64,000 nt of DNA, from positions 310,001 to 374,000 of the forward strand of contig NZ_CP089293.1 in the NCBI RefSeq assembly GCF_021919345.1. Direction: 5' to 3'. Every line of letters begins with the position of its first letter. The stretch's first letter is position 1. The position numbers and the translations under genes are program-made. Under the pieces are notes generated by a model. The model had not been told where the DNA came from. It worked only from the letters and a program-made list of their open reading frames with translations, and did not search any database. Positions 34,693 through 43,863 of the stretch are shown here, one piece after another. The DNA is from Paenarthrobacter nicotinovorans. GTDB lineage: Bacteria; Actinomycetota; Actinomycetes; Actinomycetales; Micrococcaceae.

Positions 34693-35997
34693 CTAAACGG
34701 AGTCGGACTGTGAGTCCGCGGATTCGGAAACGGCCGGCGTCAAGGGATTGTCGATCTCGTCAGTCATCATGCGCGCTGCGAAGACGGCCACGAACGCCAT
34801 GAACGGGCACACCAGTCCGGCCACCAGGAAGATCAGCCAGATGGGAACCACCTCGGCCACGGGCCCGGCGAGGGCCATGGACACAGGCATCAGGGCCAGG
34901 GAGACAAAGAAGTCCAGGCTCGAAATCCGGCCCAGTAAATGCCGTGGGACCCTTCGCTGCAGGAGTGTGCCCCAGATGACCGTTCCCATGCCCTCGGTGA
35001 CTCCGAAGATCAGCATGGCACCTCCGAGCAGCCACACGCTGTCCATGAAACCAATGGCTGCGACGGGCAGGCTTCCGAGGCCCCACGTCACTACCATCAC
35101 TGTCAGGTAGCGGCGGGGGAGGGGGAAAGAAGCGGTGGCCAGCGCGGCGACGGCACTCCCCACGCCCATGACCGCCAGCAGGAAACCAAACATCCTTGAA
35201 TCGCCACCGAGCTGGTCCCGGACGACGAAGGGCAGCAGGACCTCAATCGGCCCGATCAGGAACAACACGGACAGGCACGCCCACAGCAGTGTCCACAGTA
35301 GCCAGGGGGTGCGGACGGTGTAGCTGAACCCTTCTCGGAGGTCCCTCAGGAAGGACCTCCCAGCCGACGCGCCGGAGGACGCCCCGCCTGCATCGGGGCC
35401 GCCCAAAGTACGTCTGTTGAGGAAGTTCAGGATCCCGAAGGCCAGGAAATGGCATGCAGCAACCCCGGCAACGGCGTGCGCCGGTGAAAATGCCGCTACC
35501 AGGATGCCCGCAATCGCCGGACCGGCCGCTTGCTGGAGGATCGGCCGGACGGTGCCTTCCATCCCGTTGGCCGCGAGGAGGTCCTCTGCCGGCAGGATGC
35601 GCGGAAGGATCGCCGAATATGCCGGAAAGAAAAAGGCCTGCCCCACGCCCAGGACGAACGCACCGAGGGCCAGATGCCAGAGTTGCAGGACATTGAGCAT
35701 CGCCAGCAACGTCACCGTGGCGATCACAGCCAGATTGGCCCCCTCCACGCCGATGATGAGCAGCCGCTGGGGAAAGCGGTCGGCGGCGATGCCACCTGCC
35801 AGCACAAATCCCACCAGTCCGATGCTGGCGGCAGTGGCCACCAACGACAATTCCAGCGGGCCGCCTCCCAGATGGATGACCTCGTAGACCATCGCCACGG
35901 CCCACATGCCGGATCCGAAAATGGAAATCGACAAAGCAGAGATCAACACCCGGAATTCCCGGTGTGCAAAGGGGCGCAGCGCTCTCAGGGCGGCCAT
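34693..35997 (-). CDS. MFS efflux transporter (EntS-like)
   Basis: 434 residues with about twelve transmembrane helices. The N-terminus FAHREFRVLISALSISIFGS resembles the EntS/DHA3 group of MFS exporters. Loop motifs GGIAADRFPQRLLI and QQAAGPAIAGIL are also typical of that group. A short acidic C-terminal tail follows. Although EntS-like proteins can export siderophores, no siderophore biosynthesis gene is near, so a drug or metabolite exporter is equally likely. Single gene. Confidence 0.82.
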   Translation of the reverse strand: MAALRALRPFAHREFRVLISALSISIFGSGMWAVAMVYEVIHLGGGPLELSLVATAASIGLVGFVLAGGIAADRFPQRLLIIGVEGANLAVIATVTLLAMLNVLQLWHLALGAFVLGVGQAFFFPAYSAILPRILPAEDLLAANGMEGTVRPILQQAAGPAIAGILVAAFSPAHAVAGVAACHFLAFGILNFLNRRTLGGPDAGGASSGASAGRSFLRDLREGFSYTVRTPWLLWTLLWACLSVLFLIGPIEVLLPFVVRDQLGGDSRMFGFLLAVMGVGSAVAALATASFPLPRRYLTVMVVTWGLGSLPVAAIGFMDSVWLLGGAMLIFGVTEGMGTVIWGTLLQRRVPRHLLGRISSLDFFVSLALMPVSMALAGPVAEVVPIWLIFLVAGLVCPFMAFVAVFAARMMTDEIDNPLTPAVSESADSQSDSV

Positions 35998-36067
35998 TTC
36001 ACCAGCCTAAACCTGTGTCGGCACGCTGCGTAAGGCGGTCCAGCCGCCGGCGAGGGGAGACGTCAGG

Positions 36068-36232
36068 TCAAGAAGCGCCCGACGGCGGGACGTCGTCGTC
36101 GATGTCCGGACCCTCCGCCGGCTCCTGGCTGTGCAGGCCGGTGTCGTGCGGAACCCAGCCTTCGGTTTCACCCTCTGCCGGGGCGTCGGTGTGGTGCCGG
36201 TCGAGGTGCTCGTTCTTGTCCGGGGCGGTCAT
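36068..36232 (-). CDS. small acidic disordered protein
   Basis: 54 residues, rich in Asp, Glu, His and Pro (EGWVPHDTGLHSQEPAEGPD), with no predicted fold and no known family. The ATG at 36232 has AGGGAG nine bases upstream, supporting expression. The longer in-frame extension upstream is out of character and was rejected. Confidence 0.55.
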   Translation of the reverse strand: MTAPDKNEHLDRHHTDAPAEGETEGWVPHDTGLHSQEPAEGPDIDDDVPPSGAS

Positions 36233-36428
36233 GACGGATACTCCCTGTCCTTCTTGGACTGCTTCCGTGAGTGAACTCAGTCTACGCCGCGGAAGGCTGC
36301 AAACGGGGTCCGCTCTGCGCGGAATAGTATCCACAAACGGCACAAAACGGCCCATGCAACGTTGGAGTGTGGCATAGGCTGAAACCATCAGTTCCCTGAA
36401 CAATCAGAGCTGCCAAGGAGAGGTGAAC

Positions 36429-37265
36429 ATGCCCAAGCGACCCAACCCGGCGGTGAAAATCGCCCAGGAGACAGCACACAACGCAGTCTTCGATGCCGAA
36501 GGCAACACCAAGCCAGGAGTGCACAACGTGCTCCTGAAGGCAGTGGAGGTCCAGCGTCCCCTGGTCCTGGCGAACCTTCGCAGGCTTCAGAGAAGGCACC
36601 CCAACGATTCCCCGGCGCAGCTTGCCGCCAAACTCGAGCGCCACTACCTGTTCGCCATTTCAGGTGGCGGTGCAGCGGTGGGCGCCGCCGCCGTCGTGCC
36701 TGGAATTGGAACTGCGGCATCGCTGGGACTCTCAGCCCTGGCGACCGTGGGTTTCCTGGAAACCACCGCGCTGTACGCGTCGTCCTTGGCGGAACTCCAT
36801 GGCATCCGGCTCACTGACCCTGTCCGGGCCCAGACCATGGTCATGGCCATCATGTTGGGTGAAGAAGGCACGTCCATGCTCGGCGCGCTCAGCGGGCATT
36901 CACTGGGGCGGGGAATGGGCGTCACCAATGCCTGGGGGAAAACCCTGACCAAGAAGATCCCGGGCAGCGGCTTTGGAGTCGTCCGGGACGCCATCCAGCG
37001 GGCGTTCCTCAAGAACCTGATAAAGCGGCAAGGGTCTGCGTTCCTTGGCCGCGCACTGCCGTTTGGCATTGGCGCAGTGGTGGGCGGTGCCGGAAACATG
37101 ATGATGGGGCGGGCCGTGGTGTCAACTGCCAAGGAAGCATTTGGCCCCTTGCCGGACACCATTCCAGGGGAACTGCTTCCCAACGCACCCAAAAACATTG
37201 CCGGGAAATCGACCCCTGCGGACAACCCGATACTGGAAGGCGGCAATAGTGGATCTGAACGCTGA
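36429..37265 (+). CDS. hypothetical EcsC-like protein
   Basis: 278 residues. A basic, soluble N-terminal third (RRLQRRHPNDSPAQLAAKLE) is followed by two glycine/alanine-rich hydrophobic stretches (GGGAAVGAAAVVPGIGTAAS and FGIGAVVGGAGNMMMGR). This resembles the EcsC-type membrane-associated family in layout, but I am not certain of the family. AAGGAGAGG upstream selects the ATG at 36429. Its last 17 bases overlap the GTG start of pxpA, implying co-translation. Function unknown. Confidence 0.65.
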   Translation: MPKRPNPAVKIAQETAHNAVFDAEGNTKPGVHNVLLKAVEVQRPLVLANLRRLQRRHPNDSPAQLAAKLERHYLFAISGGGAAVGAAAVVPGIGTAASLGLSALATVGFLETTALYASSLAELHGIRLTDPVRAQTMVMAIMLGEEGTSMLGALSGHSLGRGMGVTNAWGKTLTKKIPGSGFGVVRDAIQRAFLKNLIKRQGSAFLGRALPFGIGAVVGGAGNMMMGRAVVSTAKEAFGPLPDTIPGELLPNAPKNIAGKSTPADNPILEGGNSGSER

Positions 37266-37998
37266 TCTGGGGGAGTCTTTCGGCTCCTGGACCATGGGCG
37301 ACGACGCCTCGATGTTCCGCATCGTGAGCAGCGCGAATGTCGCTTGCGGATTCCATGCCGGCGACCCCCTCACCATGCTGGACAGCTGCCGTGCGGCGTT
37401 TGAACTCGATGTTCGCGTAGGAGCGCACGTCGGATACCGGGACCTGGCAGGGTTCGGTCGGCGTTCCCTGGACATGACCTTCGACGAACTGTTCGGCGAT
37501 GTGCTGTACCAGCTGGGAGCCCTGGACGGCATGGCCCACGCGGTAGGAGCCTCGGTGGACTACGTGAAGCCGCATGGCGCCCTGTACAACAGAATCGTCC
37601 GGGACGCCGAGCAGGCCGAGGCCGTGGTCGCGGCCGTCCACGCCTACGATCCCGGGCTTCCCGTATTGGGCCTGCCGGACTCGGCCTGGATCACCCTGGC
37701 CGAGGAAGCAGGACACCCTGTCTTCCGCGAAGCGTTCGTGGACCGGGCGTACTTGCCGGACGGAACGCTGGTTCCCCGCACGCAGGAAGGCGCCGTGTTG
37801 CACGACACCGCTGCAGTCGTGGCACAGGCCGTGCGGCTGGCAACACGTCGGGAAGTAGTGGCCATTGACGGCTCGGTTGTGCCTGTCCAAGCGGATTCGC
37901 TGTGCATCCACGGCGATACGCCGGGAGCGGTAACGATGGCGACCGCGGTTCGCGAGGGCCTTGAAAGCGCAGGCGTGGGCATTGAGGCGTTCGCCTGA
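37249..37998 (+). CDS. pxpA: 5-oxoprolinase subunit A (LamB/YcsF family)
   Basis: 249 residues of the LamB/YcsF (PxpA) family, which with PxpB and PxpC opens 5-oxoproline to glutamate using ATP. The N-terminus VDLNADLGESFGSW, SANVACGFHAGDP, VDYVKPHGALYN and CIHGDTPGAV are all conserved signatures. The GTG at 37249 has GGAAGG eight bases upstream and gives the canonical first residues. It is followed by a divergent pxpC without pxpB between, which is unusual. Confidence 0.9.
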   Translation: MDLNADLGESFGSWTMGDDASMFRIVSSANVACGFHAGDPLTMLDSCRAAFELDVRVGAHVGYRDLAGFGRRSLDMTFDELFGDVLYQLGALDGMAHAVGASVDYVKPHGALYNRIVRDAEQAEAVVAAVHAYDPGLPVLGLPDSAWITLAEEAGHPVFREAFVDRAYLPDGTLVPRTQEGAVLHDTAAVVAQAVRLATRREVVAIDGSVVPVQADSLCIHGDTPGAVTMATAVREGLESAGVGIEAFA

Positions 37999-38037
37999 TT
38001 CTGGTTGGACGGCAGAATTCATGGGTTGGGAGGTTGC

Positions 38038-38811
38038 ATGGGCGCAGTAGTGGTGGATCCCGGGTCCTCAAGCCTGGTGCTTGAGCCGGAGCATGTCCTG
38101 GACCGCGCGTCCATGAACCTTGCCAACGCCTTGTTGGGTAATTCCGCCACAGCGCCCGGTCTGGAGGTGCTGGTGGGTGGGCTCAAACTCCGCTTCGTGA
38201 CAGGCTCCGCCGTTGCAGTGACTGGTGCCGAGGGCGTCGTGACCCTCAACGGCGAAGAGCTGCCGCTGAACAAGCCCGTCCGGGTGGCTCCCGGAGCGGT
38301 GCTGTCCTTCGGTCCGGCCAAGTTCGGAATCCGGTACTACGTTGCCGTGCAGGGCGGATTCACGGGCCGCGGGGCACTCCAAGCCGGCGCCGCACTGTCA
38401 TTTGGCAAGGCACAGGGACATGGTTTCCCACACATCCACCAGACAGCCCGCCGCGCTTTGGATCCGGAACGGCCGGTGGTCGCCCGGATCAGCCGCGGAC
38501 CCCACGTCCCCAACTACGACGCCGGGTTGTGGCATCGCCTGACCACGGAACCGTGGATTCTCTCGCCTGAGTCGGACCGGGTCGGTGCGCGGCTGGCGGG
38601 CCGGCCACTCGAGGTGGCTTCGGCTCCGGCACCCGAGGCCCAACCGTTGACGGCAGGCTCGGTGGTGTTGCCGGCGTCGGGCCTTCCGGTGATTGCACTT
38701 GCCGACCGTCCGGCCACGGCCAAGTCGCCGGTGATCGCGGTGGTGCGCGATGACGACCTCGACTTGATCGGGCAGGCCAGACCGGGGCAGATGGTGCATC
38801 TGCTGGGTTAG
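38038..38811 (+). CDS. divergent PxpC/KipA-like carboxyltransferase-domain protein
   Basis: 257 residues resembling the biotin-dependent carboxyltransferase family (PxpC/KipA), clearest at LEVLVGGLKLRFVTGSAVAV, GGFTGRGALQAGA and ARPGQMVHLL. It is shorter than usual (about 290-330) and differs at signature places. The N-terminal QDxGRPG-type block is replaced by SSSLVLEPEHVLDRASM. The C-terminal TTGGYP-type motif reads ATAKSP. A strong site (GGGAGG) precedes the ATG at 38038. Its partner PxpB is absent here. It may be a diverged 5-oxoprolinase subunit or have another role. Confidence 0.72.
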   Translation: MGAVVVDPGSSSLVLEPEHVLDRASMNLANALLGNSATAPGLEVLVGGLKLRFVTGSAVAVTGAEGVVTLNGEELPLNKPVRVAPGAVLSFGPAKFGIRYYVAVQGGFTGRGALQAGAALSFGKAQGHGFPHIHQTARRALDPERPVVARISRGPHVPNYDAGLWHRLTTEPWILSPESDRVGARLAGRPLEVASAPAPEAQPLTAGSVVLPASGLPVIALADRPATAKSPVIAVVRDDDLDLIGQARPGQMVHLLG

Positions 38812-38857
38812 CGGATCGGGGCCCCGGTGACGAGACACCCAACAACGTGCCCGAGCG

Positions 38858-39295
38858 TCAGTCCTTCTTCACTTGCTGGGCCAGCATGACGAGGATGCCG
38901 CTGGGCCCACGGAGGTACGTCAATTTGTAGATGTCCTGGTAGTTGGCAACACCGCGTAAAGGGGTGCATCCGTGCTTGGCCGCGATTTCGAGGGAGGCAT
39001 CGATGTCGTCAACGGAGAAGGCGACCCGGTGCATGCCGATCTCGTTGGGAAGGGTCGGGCTCGTTTCGATCGCATCCGGGTGGAGGTATTCGAAAAGCTC
39101 CAACTGGCCATGGCCGTCGGGGGTTTGGAGTACCGCAATCTTGGCGTGGTTGCCGTCGAGCCCCACAGCGGTGTCGGCCCACTCGCCGCTGACAGTGTCG
39201 CGGCCCAACACTGTGAGGCCAAGGTCGGTGAAGAACGCGATTGTTGCTTCAAGATCCCGGACGGCAATCCCGACGTTTTCAAGTTTGATAGGCAT
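38858..39295 (-). CDS. VOC-family protein (methylmalonyl-CoA epimerase/glyoxalase-like)
   Basis: 145 residues with a two-module VOC fold: KLENVGIAVRDLEATIAFF, FLGL-type loop LGLTVLGRDTVSGEWAD, IGMHRVAFSVDDIDASLEI and GPSGILVMLAQQV. The metal-ligand His and Glu positions of the family seem present (H in MHRV, E in QLELFEY). The start at 39295 is the first in-frame ATG before the fold. The reaction is unknown. Convergent with the pxpC-like gene. Confidence 0.83.
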   Translation of the reverse strand: MPIKLENVGIAVRDLEATIAFFTDLGLTVLGRDTVSGEWADTAVGLDGNHAKIAVLQTPDGHGQLELFEYLHPDAIETSPTLPNEIGMHRVAFSVDDIDASLEIAAKHGCTPLRGVANYQDIYKLTYLRGPSGILVMLAQQVKKD

Positions 39296-39357
39296 GCGTT
39301 GAACGTACCAAGGCACGCTGGATAGCTCCAGAGCCGGCCACTCACCCCGAAGGGTCT

Positions 39358-40713
39358 TTAGCCGAAGAGCAGATGGGCCACGGTGAAGATCGCCAGGCCT
39401 GCCAGCGCGCCCACAACGGTTCCATTGATGCGGATGTACTGAAGGTCCTTGCCCACTTGGAGTTCGATCTTCTGCGAGGTTTCCTCGGCATCCCACCGCG
39501 CCACGGTGTCCGAAATGACGCCTGCTATGTCTGAGCGGTACGTGTTCACCAGGTAGCCGGCGGCGTCGCCGATCCACGTGTTGACCTTGCCCGCCAGTTC
39601 GTCGTCGTTGACCAGGCGCGCACCGAAGTCGCGGACGGCGCTCTTGAAGCGCTGGCTAAGTTCGCTGTCGGGATCGTCGACGGCGTTGAGCAGTGCCGTC
39701 TTGACCGTCCCCCACGTGCGGGAGGCAAGTTCGCGGACCTCGGGGTCACCCAGGATCTGTGCCTTGATGCTCTCCGCCCGTTCTATCATTGCCGGATCAT
39801 GCTGGAGATCCTGGGCAAGGTCGGTGAGGTAAGCGTCGATCGACTGGCGGACCTGGTGATTCTGGTCGGCCTGGACTGCGCGGACAAACTTGGAAAGTTC
39901 CACGTGCACGCGGTCTCCCACCAGCCCGTCAACGAAGGTCGGCACCCACAGGGGCGAGCGGTCCGACACCAGCCGGTTCACAGTTGAATGGTTGGCATCA
40001 ACCCAGTCTGCGGCGCGGTCAACCAGCAGGTCCACCAGCGTGTGGTGGTGTCCATCAGCGAAGATCCTTTCCGCCATCCGGCCCACGGGCGGCCCCCACG
40101 GGGGAGTGAGGAGGTGCTTGCGGACCATTCCTTCGATGACCGCCTGTACGTCGTCGTCGTTAAGGACCGTAAACGCGCCGCGGATCACCGCGCCGCCCTC
40201 TTTGGCCACGCGTTCGGCGCCGCCGGGAGCGGACAACCAGTGCCCGGCTTTACGGGCGATATCGATGCTCGCCAGTTTCTCCTGCACAACCTCCTGTGAA
40301 AGGAAGTTGCTCTCCACGAACTCACTGAGCGATTCGCCGATCTGGTCCTTGCGCCGCGGAATGATGGCCGTGTGCGGAATCCGCAGGCCCATGGGGTACT
40401 TGAAGAGCGCGGTCACGGCAAACCAGTCCGCCAAAGCACCCACCATGCCGCCTTCGGCCGCAGCACGCACATATTCCAGCCACGGATATTGCTTCTGGAA
40501 CGCGAAAGCGACCGTGAAAATCACTGCCATGGCAATGAGGAGGGCCAGCGCCAAGCGCTTCATCCGCAGCAGCGCGGCTGCCTTTTCCCTTTCACCAGCG
40601 GAAAGATCGACGACGGCGGTACGTCCGCGCGTCGTCGTCGAACCTGGCTGCGTGGGCAGCGGGTCCGGGGTGGTGACGTCTTCAGTTGGGATTCGCTCAG
40701 AGTTCACCTGCAT
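39358..40713 (-). CDS. DUF445 membrane-associated protein
   Basis: 451 residues of the DUF445 family. A transmembrane helix follows a cytoplasmic, polar N-terminus (MKRLALALLIAMAVIFTVAF). Then come the conserved AAAEGGMVGALADWFAVTALF and IPHTAIIPRRKDQIGESLSEF blocks, a long alpha-helical middle, and a hydrophobic C-terminal anchor. The function is unknown; the family is widespread in bacteria. The ATG at 40713 starts the conserved region plus a short leader and is preferred over the longer frame. Confidence 0.83.
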   Translation of the reverse strand: MQVNSERIPTEDVTTPDPLPTQPGSTTTRGRTAVVDLSAGEREKAAALLRMKRLALALLIAMAVIFTVAFAFQKQYPWLEYVRAAAEGGMVGALADWFAVTALFKYPMGLRIPHTAIIPRRKDQIGESLSEFVESNFLSQEVVQEKLASIDIARKAGHWLSAPGGAERVAKEGGAVIRGAFTVLNDDDVQAVIEGMVRKHLLTPPWGPPVGRMAERIFADGHHHTLVDLLVDRAADWVDANHSTVNRLVSDRSPLWVPTFVDGLVGDRVHVELSKFVRAVQADQNHQVRQSIDAYLTDLAQDLQHDPAMIERAESIKAQILGDPEVRELASRTWGTVKTALLNAVDDPDSELSQRFKSAVRDFGARLVNDDELAGKVNTWIGDAAGYLVNTYRSDIAGVISDTVARWDAEETSQKIELQVGKDLQYIRINGTVVGALAGLAIFTVAHLLFG

Positions 40714-40764
40714 TAGCCCAGCGTAGCCCCCCGTTGGGACGGCGGTGTGGGCTACCGTGTCTGC

Positions 40765-41652
40765 ATGACTAGCGACGACTTCGCCCCGTTCCGCCCGAAG
40801 GTCTACGCCCACCGGGGTGCCAGTGCCGCGTTCGCCGAGCACACCCGTGCGGCGTACTTGAAGGCCATCGCCGACGGCGCCGACGGTGTGGAGTGCGACG
40901 TCCACCTGACCCGTGACCAACACGTGGTCCTCCTGCATGACGCCAACCTCGACCGCACCTCCACAGGCACGGGACCTGTCTCGGAACACACCCTGGAGGA
41001 GCTCAGGTCCCTGGATTTCTCCTCATGGAAAGGCGCGCGCATTCCGGACGCCTATGGGGGAGTGGCAGACCAGTTCCTTACCCTGCCGGAACTGCTGGAC
41101 ATCCTCCGGGGAGCGGGACGGGAAATTGGTCTGGCAATCGAACTCAAGCATCCCAGTCCCTACGGGCTCAAGCTGGAGGAGCGGGTCATCGCAGTCCTGA
41201 AGCAGGAAGGCTGGTCCGCCGAAGAATCACGGCTGGAGAATATACAAATCTCGTTCATGAGCTTTGACTCCGACTCCGTGCAGCGGTTGCTCCAATCGGT
41301 TCCAGGGCGCCACATTTGCCAGTTGGTGGATGACTTCACAGTGCAGGAAATACGGCAGGAACTCGGGCTGGGCTTCCTTACCGGCGGTGCCGTGGCCAAT
41401 GTCATGAAAGCAGCCCAGGAGGATGCCGAACGTGTCCTGGACGAAGGACAGGTGGGCATCGCCGGTCCGGGGATCGACTATGTGCGCGAGCACGCACGGA
41501 ACGTTCAGCGCTGGTTGGAAGCCGGGCGCACGTTCAGGGTGTGGACTGTGGACTCCGAAAAGGATGTTGCCCTGTGCCAAGGCCTCGGCATCCAGGAGAT
41601 CACCACCAACAAGCCGGCGCAGGTACTTGCCCAGTTGATGGTGTCCAACTAG
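40765..41652 (+). CDS. glycerophosphodiester phosphodiesterase
   Basis: 295 residues of the GDPD TIM-barrel family, which hydrolyses glycerophosphodiesters to glycerol 3-phosphate and an alcohol. Conserved sites: YAHRGASAAFAEHT with the catalytic histidine, GVECDVHLTRD, VLLHDANLDRTSTG and IELKHPSP. The C-terminal FRVWTVDSEKD is typical. No signal peptide is present, so it is cytosolic. The ATG at 40765 is used. No glycerol-3-phosphate transporter is adjacent. Confidence 0.9.
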   Translation: MTSDDFAPFRPKVYAHRGASAAFAEHTRAAYLKAIADGADGVECDVHLTRDQHVVLLHDANLDRTSTGTGPVSEHTLEELRSLDFSSWKGARIPDAYGGVADQFLTLPELLDILRGAGREIGLAIELKHPSPYGLKLEERVIAVLKQEGWSAEESRLENIQISFMSFDSDSVQRLLQSVPGRHICQLVDDFTVQEIRQELGLGFLTGGAVANVMKAAQEDAERVLDEGQVGIAGPGIDYVREHARNVQRWLEAGRTFRVWTVDSEKDVALCQGLGIQEITTNKPAQVLAQLMVSN

Positions 41653-41704
41653 ACCGGCGTAGCTCCGGCTTTGGGGGCCACTCCGCTTGTGATTGAGTGG
41701 TCTC

Positions 41705-42139
41705 ATGCCTTTTCGCTGGTCAGCCCAAGCAACCCGTACCACTTCCGCAGTCGCCCTGAGCGCCCTGCTCCTGACCAGCGCTGTGAAGCACTTCCGAACG
41801 CCTTCGTTCTACAAGCCTGTGGTGCCGGATTACTTGTGCCGCAAGGATGAGCCGGGGAGCCGCCCGAACGGCCCCCTGGCAGTTATGTCCCGCGAGGAAT
41901 GGATTGCGTCTTCCGGCCTGCTGGAGGCCGCAGTCGCCGTCGGACTGCTGGTCCCTGCCACGCGCAAGGTTGCCGCCGACGCGACTACCGCCATGTTCAC
42001 TGCATTCCTTGCAGGACATATTGATGCCTTGCGTCGCGCCTACGGTCCGACTGGCACGAAGAAAGAGCGCCGTATCCACACACTCCGCCTGCCGCTGCAA
42101 CTTCCCCTCATCCTTTGGTCGTGGAGTCTCCGGAAATGA
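41705..42139 (+). CDS. DoxX-like/COG4270-type small membrane protein
   Basis: 144 residues with about four hydrophobic segments (VALSALLLTSAVKHF, then LLEAAVAVGLLVPATRK and FTAFLAGHIDALRRA). The layout resembles DoxX-like membrane proteins of unknown function; the exact family is not certain. The ATG at 41705 is used. It overlaps the azlC start by four bases (42136-42139), so it belongs to the azlC-azlD unit. Confidence 0.65.
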   Translation: MPFRWSAQATRTTSAVALSALLLTSAVKHFRTPSFYKPVVPDYLCRKDEPGSRPNGPLAVMSREEWIASSGLLEAAVAVGLLVPATRKVAADATTAMFTAFLAGHIDALRRAYGPTGTKKERRIHTLRLPLQLPLILWSWSLRK

Positions 42140-42924
42140 GTGGCGGTTCCGCTCCCGCGAAGCTGAAGGAGTCACCGGCCTTCAAGATCGCGCTGTCCCT
42201 GAGCATTGCGACGGGCTTGTATGGCGTATCTTTCGGGGCCCTCTCCGTGGCATCAGGTTTTGATTTCTGGCAAACCATGGTCTTGAGCCTTCTGCTGTTC
42301 AGCGGTGGATCCCAGTTTGCGTTCATCGGCGTGGTGGCGGGTGGAGGCTCAGGTGTTGCCGCGATGACTGCCAGCGCCCTGCTGGGGTTGCGCAACGGAA
42401 TCTACGGAATGCAGATCAACGCCATGCTGCGTCCAGGGGGCTGGAAGCGTTACGTCTCCGCCCACATCACCATTGACGAATCGACTGCCACAGCTTCCGG
42501 CCAGTCCGATCCCGGCGAACAAGCCCGCGGGTTCTGGACCGCGGGTATTGGCATATTCATCTTGTGGAATATCTTTACGGCGGTTGGAGCCTTGGCAGGC
42601 GATGCCATGGGCGACCCGAAGCAGTGGGGTTTGGATGGTGCTGCCGTTGCGGCTTTCCTGGCGCTTCTGTGGCCCCGGCTCAAAGGGCGCCAACCCTGGG
42701 CGATTGCCGCAGCATGCGCCTTGGCTACAGTGCTGGCTGTGCCCTTCGTGCCGTCCGGCGTCCCTATTCTCGTTGCGGCCGTGGTGGCAGGCGTGATCGG
42801 CTGGTTCAGCCACTCGCGCATGGATGAAGGGCTTGAGCCGGATCTGGATCCCTACGCGGAGACTCGCCGGCGAGATAAGAATCAGCACAGCAAGGATCAT
42901 CACGGAAATGGGGGTGCGGAGTGA
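42136..42924 (+). CDS. azlC: AzlC-family branched-chain amino-acid exporter subunit
   Basis: 262 residues, about seven transmembrane helices, of the AzlC/YgaZ family, the large subunit of a branched-chain amino-acid efflux pair. Conserved blocks: GVSFGALSVASGFDFWQTMV, LLLFSGGSQFAFIGVVAGGG and LLGLRNGIYGMQINAML. It ends in a charged tail. It shares ATGA with the upstream gene and overlaps the azlD GTG start, consistent with stoichiometric production of both subunits. Confidence 0.87.
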   Translation: MSGGSAPAKLKESPAFKIALSLSIATGLYGVSFGALSVASGFDFWQTMVLSLLLFSGGSQFAFIGVVAGGGSGVAAMTASALLGLRNGIYGMQINAMLRPGGWKRYVSAHITIDESTATASGQSDPGEQARGFWTAGIGIFILWNIFTAVGALAGDAMGDPKQWGLDGAAVAAFLALLWPRLKGRQPWAIAAACALATVLAVPFVPSGVPILVAAVVAGVIGWFSHSRMDEGLEPDLDPYAETRRRDKNQHSKDHHGNGGAE

Positions 42925-43232
42925 ACCTCTGGCTGTGGATCCTCATCGCCTGCGCCTTGGCTTATCTCACCAAACTGGTGGGCTACTTTGTGCCCGCCAA
43001 GCTGTTGGACAACCCCCGCATCATGCACGTGGCCGGAACCATGACCATCGGGCTGCTCGCCTCCCTCACGGTGGTGAACGCTGTGGCGTCCGGCCAGGGC
43101 CTGGTTCTCGACGCGCGGATCGGCGCCCTGGTGGCTGCCGCCGTCGCACTACTGCTTCGTGCGCCGTTCCTGGTTGTTGTCATTTCGGGCGCAGCAGCCG
43201 CTGCATTGCTGCGGCTGCTGGGCTGGGGCTAG
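42921..43232 (+). CDS. azlD: AzlD-domain protein, small exporter subunit
   Basis: 103 residues, about four transmembrane helices, of the AzlD/YgaH family, partner of AzlC. Conserved text includes LTKLVGYFVPAKLLDNPRIM and LVAAAVALLLRAPFLVVV. The GTG start at 42921 overlaps the azlC stop (GTGA). The gene's end overlaps that of the convergent DUF5684-like gene by four bases. Confidence 0.87.
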   Translation: MNLWLWILIACALAYLTKLVGYFVPAKLLDNPRIMHVAGTMTIGLLASLTVVNAVASGQGLVLDARIGALVAAAVALLLRAPFLVVVISGAAAAALLRLLGWG

Positions 43233-43768
43233 CGGTACTGCTGGTCCGCTGGGTATTGTCCGGGATGACCCTGGACAGGCGGCTGTCCGTAACCCGGTAC
43301 TTGGCCGTAGCCCTGCTGCTGGCCGTAAACCGGGGGATATGCCGGCGGGTACGCCATGAACTGTCGGCCGGCTGCCGGTCCGAGGTATTGAGCTGAGCCG
43401 TACGAAAGCATGGGCACGAAGACCACCGGAAGCAGGACAAGCCCCACCGTGTAGCCGGCGTCTTTCCCGAAGCTCTTGGCGAGGTCGTTCAGGGCCACGA
43501 TGCTGAAGTAGATCTCGGCGAACGGGATGAGGAACAGCAAGTACCAGTACCAGGGGCGCCCGGCGATCTCGAGCAGTTTGATCCCGTTGTAGACAGGGAC
43601 GAAGGCGGCCCAGGCCGGTCGGCCGGACTTGGTGAAGATTCCCATGTAGAGCACACCAACGATCGCGAAGATCACGGCGAAGTAGATCAGCATGAACAGC
43701 AGGGCGAGGCCGGCCGTGCCAGCGGATCCTGCTCCGCTGGAAGAGTATGAGCTCAGGGGAATATTCAT
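43229..43768 (-). CDS. DUF5684-like membrane protein with Gly/Tyr/Gln-rich tail
   Basis: 179 residues. Four hydrophobic segments (FMLIYFAVIFAIVGVLYMG, WYWYLLFLIPFAEIYFSIVA and others) surround the GRPAWAAFVPVYNGIKLLEI block found in signal-peptidase-associated/DUF5684 membrane proteins. The last ~45 residues are a low-complexity tail of GYGQ/PP repeats. The ATG at 43768 is used. The function is unknown; a scaffold or cell-envelope role is possible. Confidence 0.75.
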   Translation of the reverse strand: MNIPLSSYSSSGAGSAGTAGLALLFMLIYFAVIFAIVGVLYMGIFTKSGRPAWAAFVPVYNGIKLLEIAGRPWYWYLLFLIPFAEIYFSIVALNDLAKSFGKDAGYTVGLVLLPVVFVPMLSYGSAQYLGPAAGRQFMAYPPAYPPVYGQQQGYGQVPGYGQPPVQGHPGQYPADQQYR

Positions 43769-43863
43769 ACGGTAGACGATACGGTCACGTCTTCGGCCCC
43801 GCGATGGGCAGGACTCACCATGGGCCAAGGAACGGGCCGGGCCCTGGAAGCCGCGGAGGGGCT

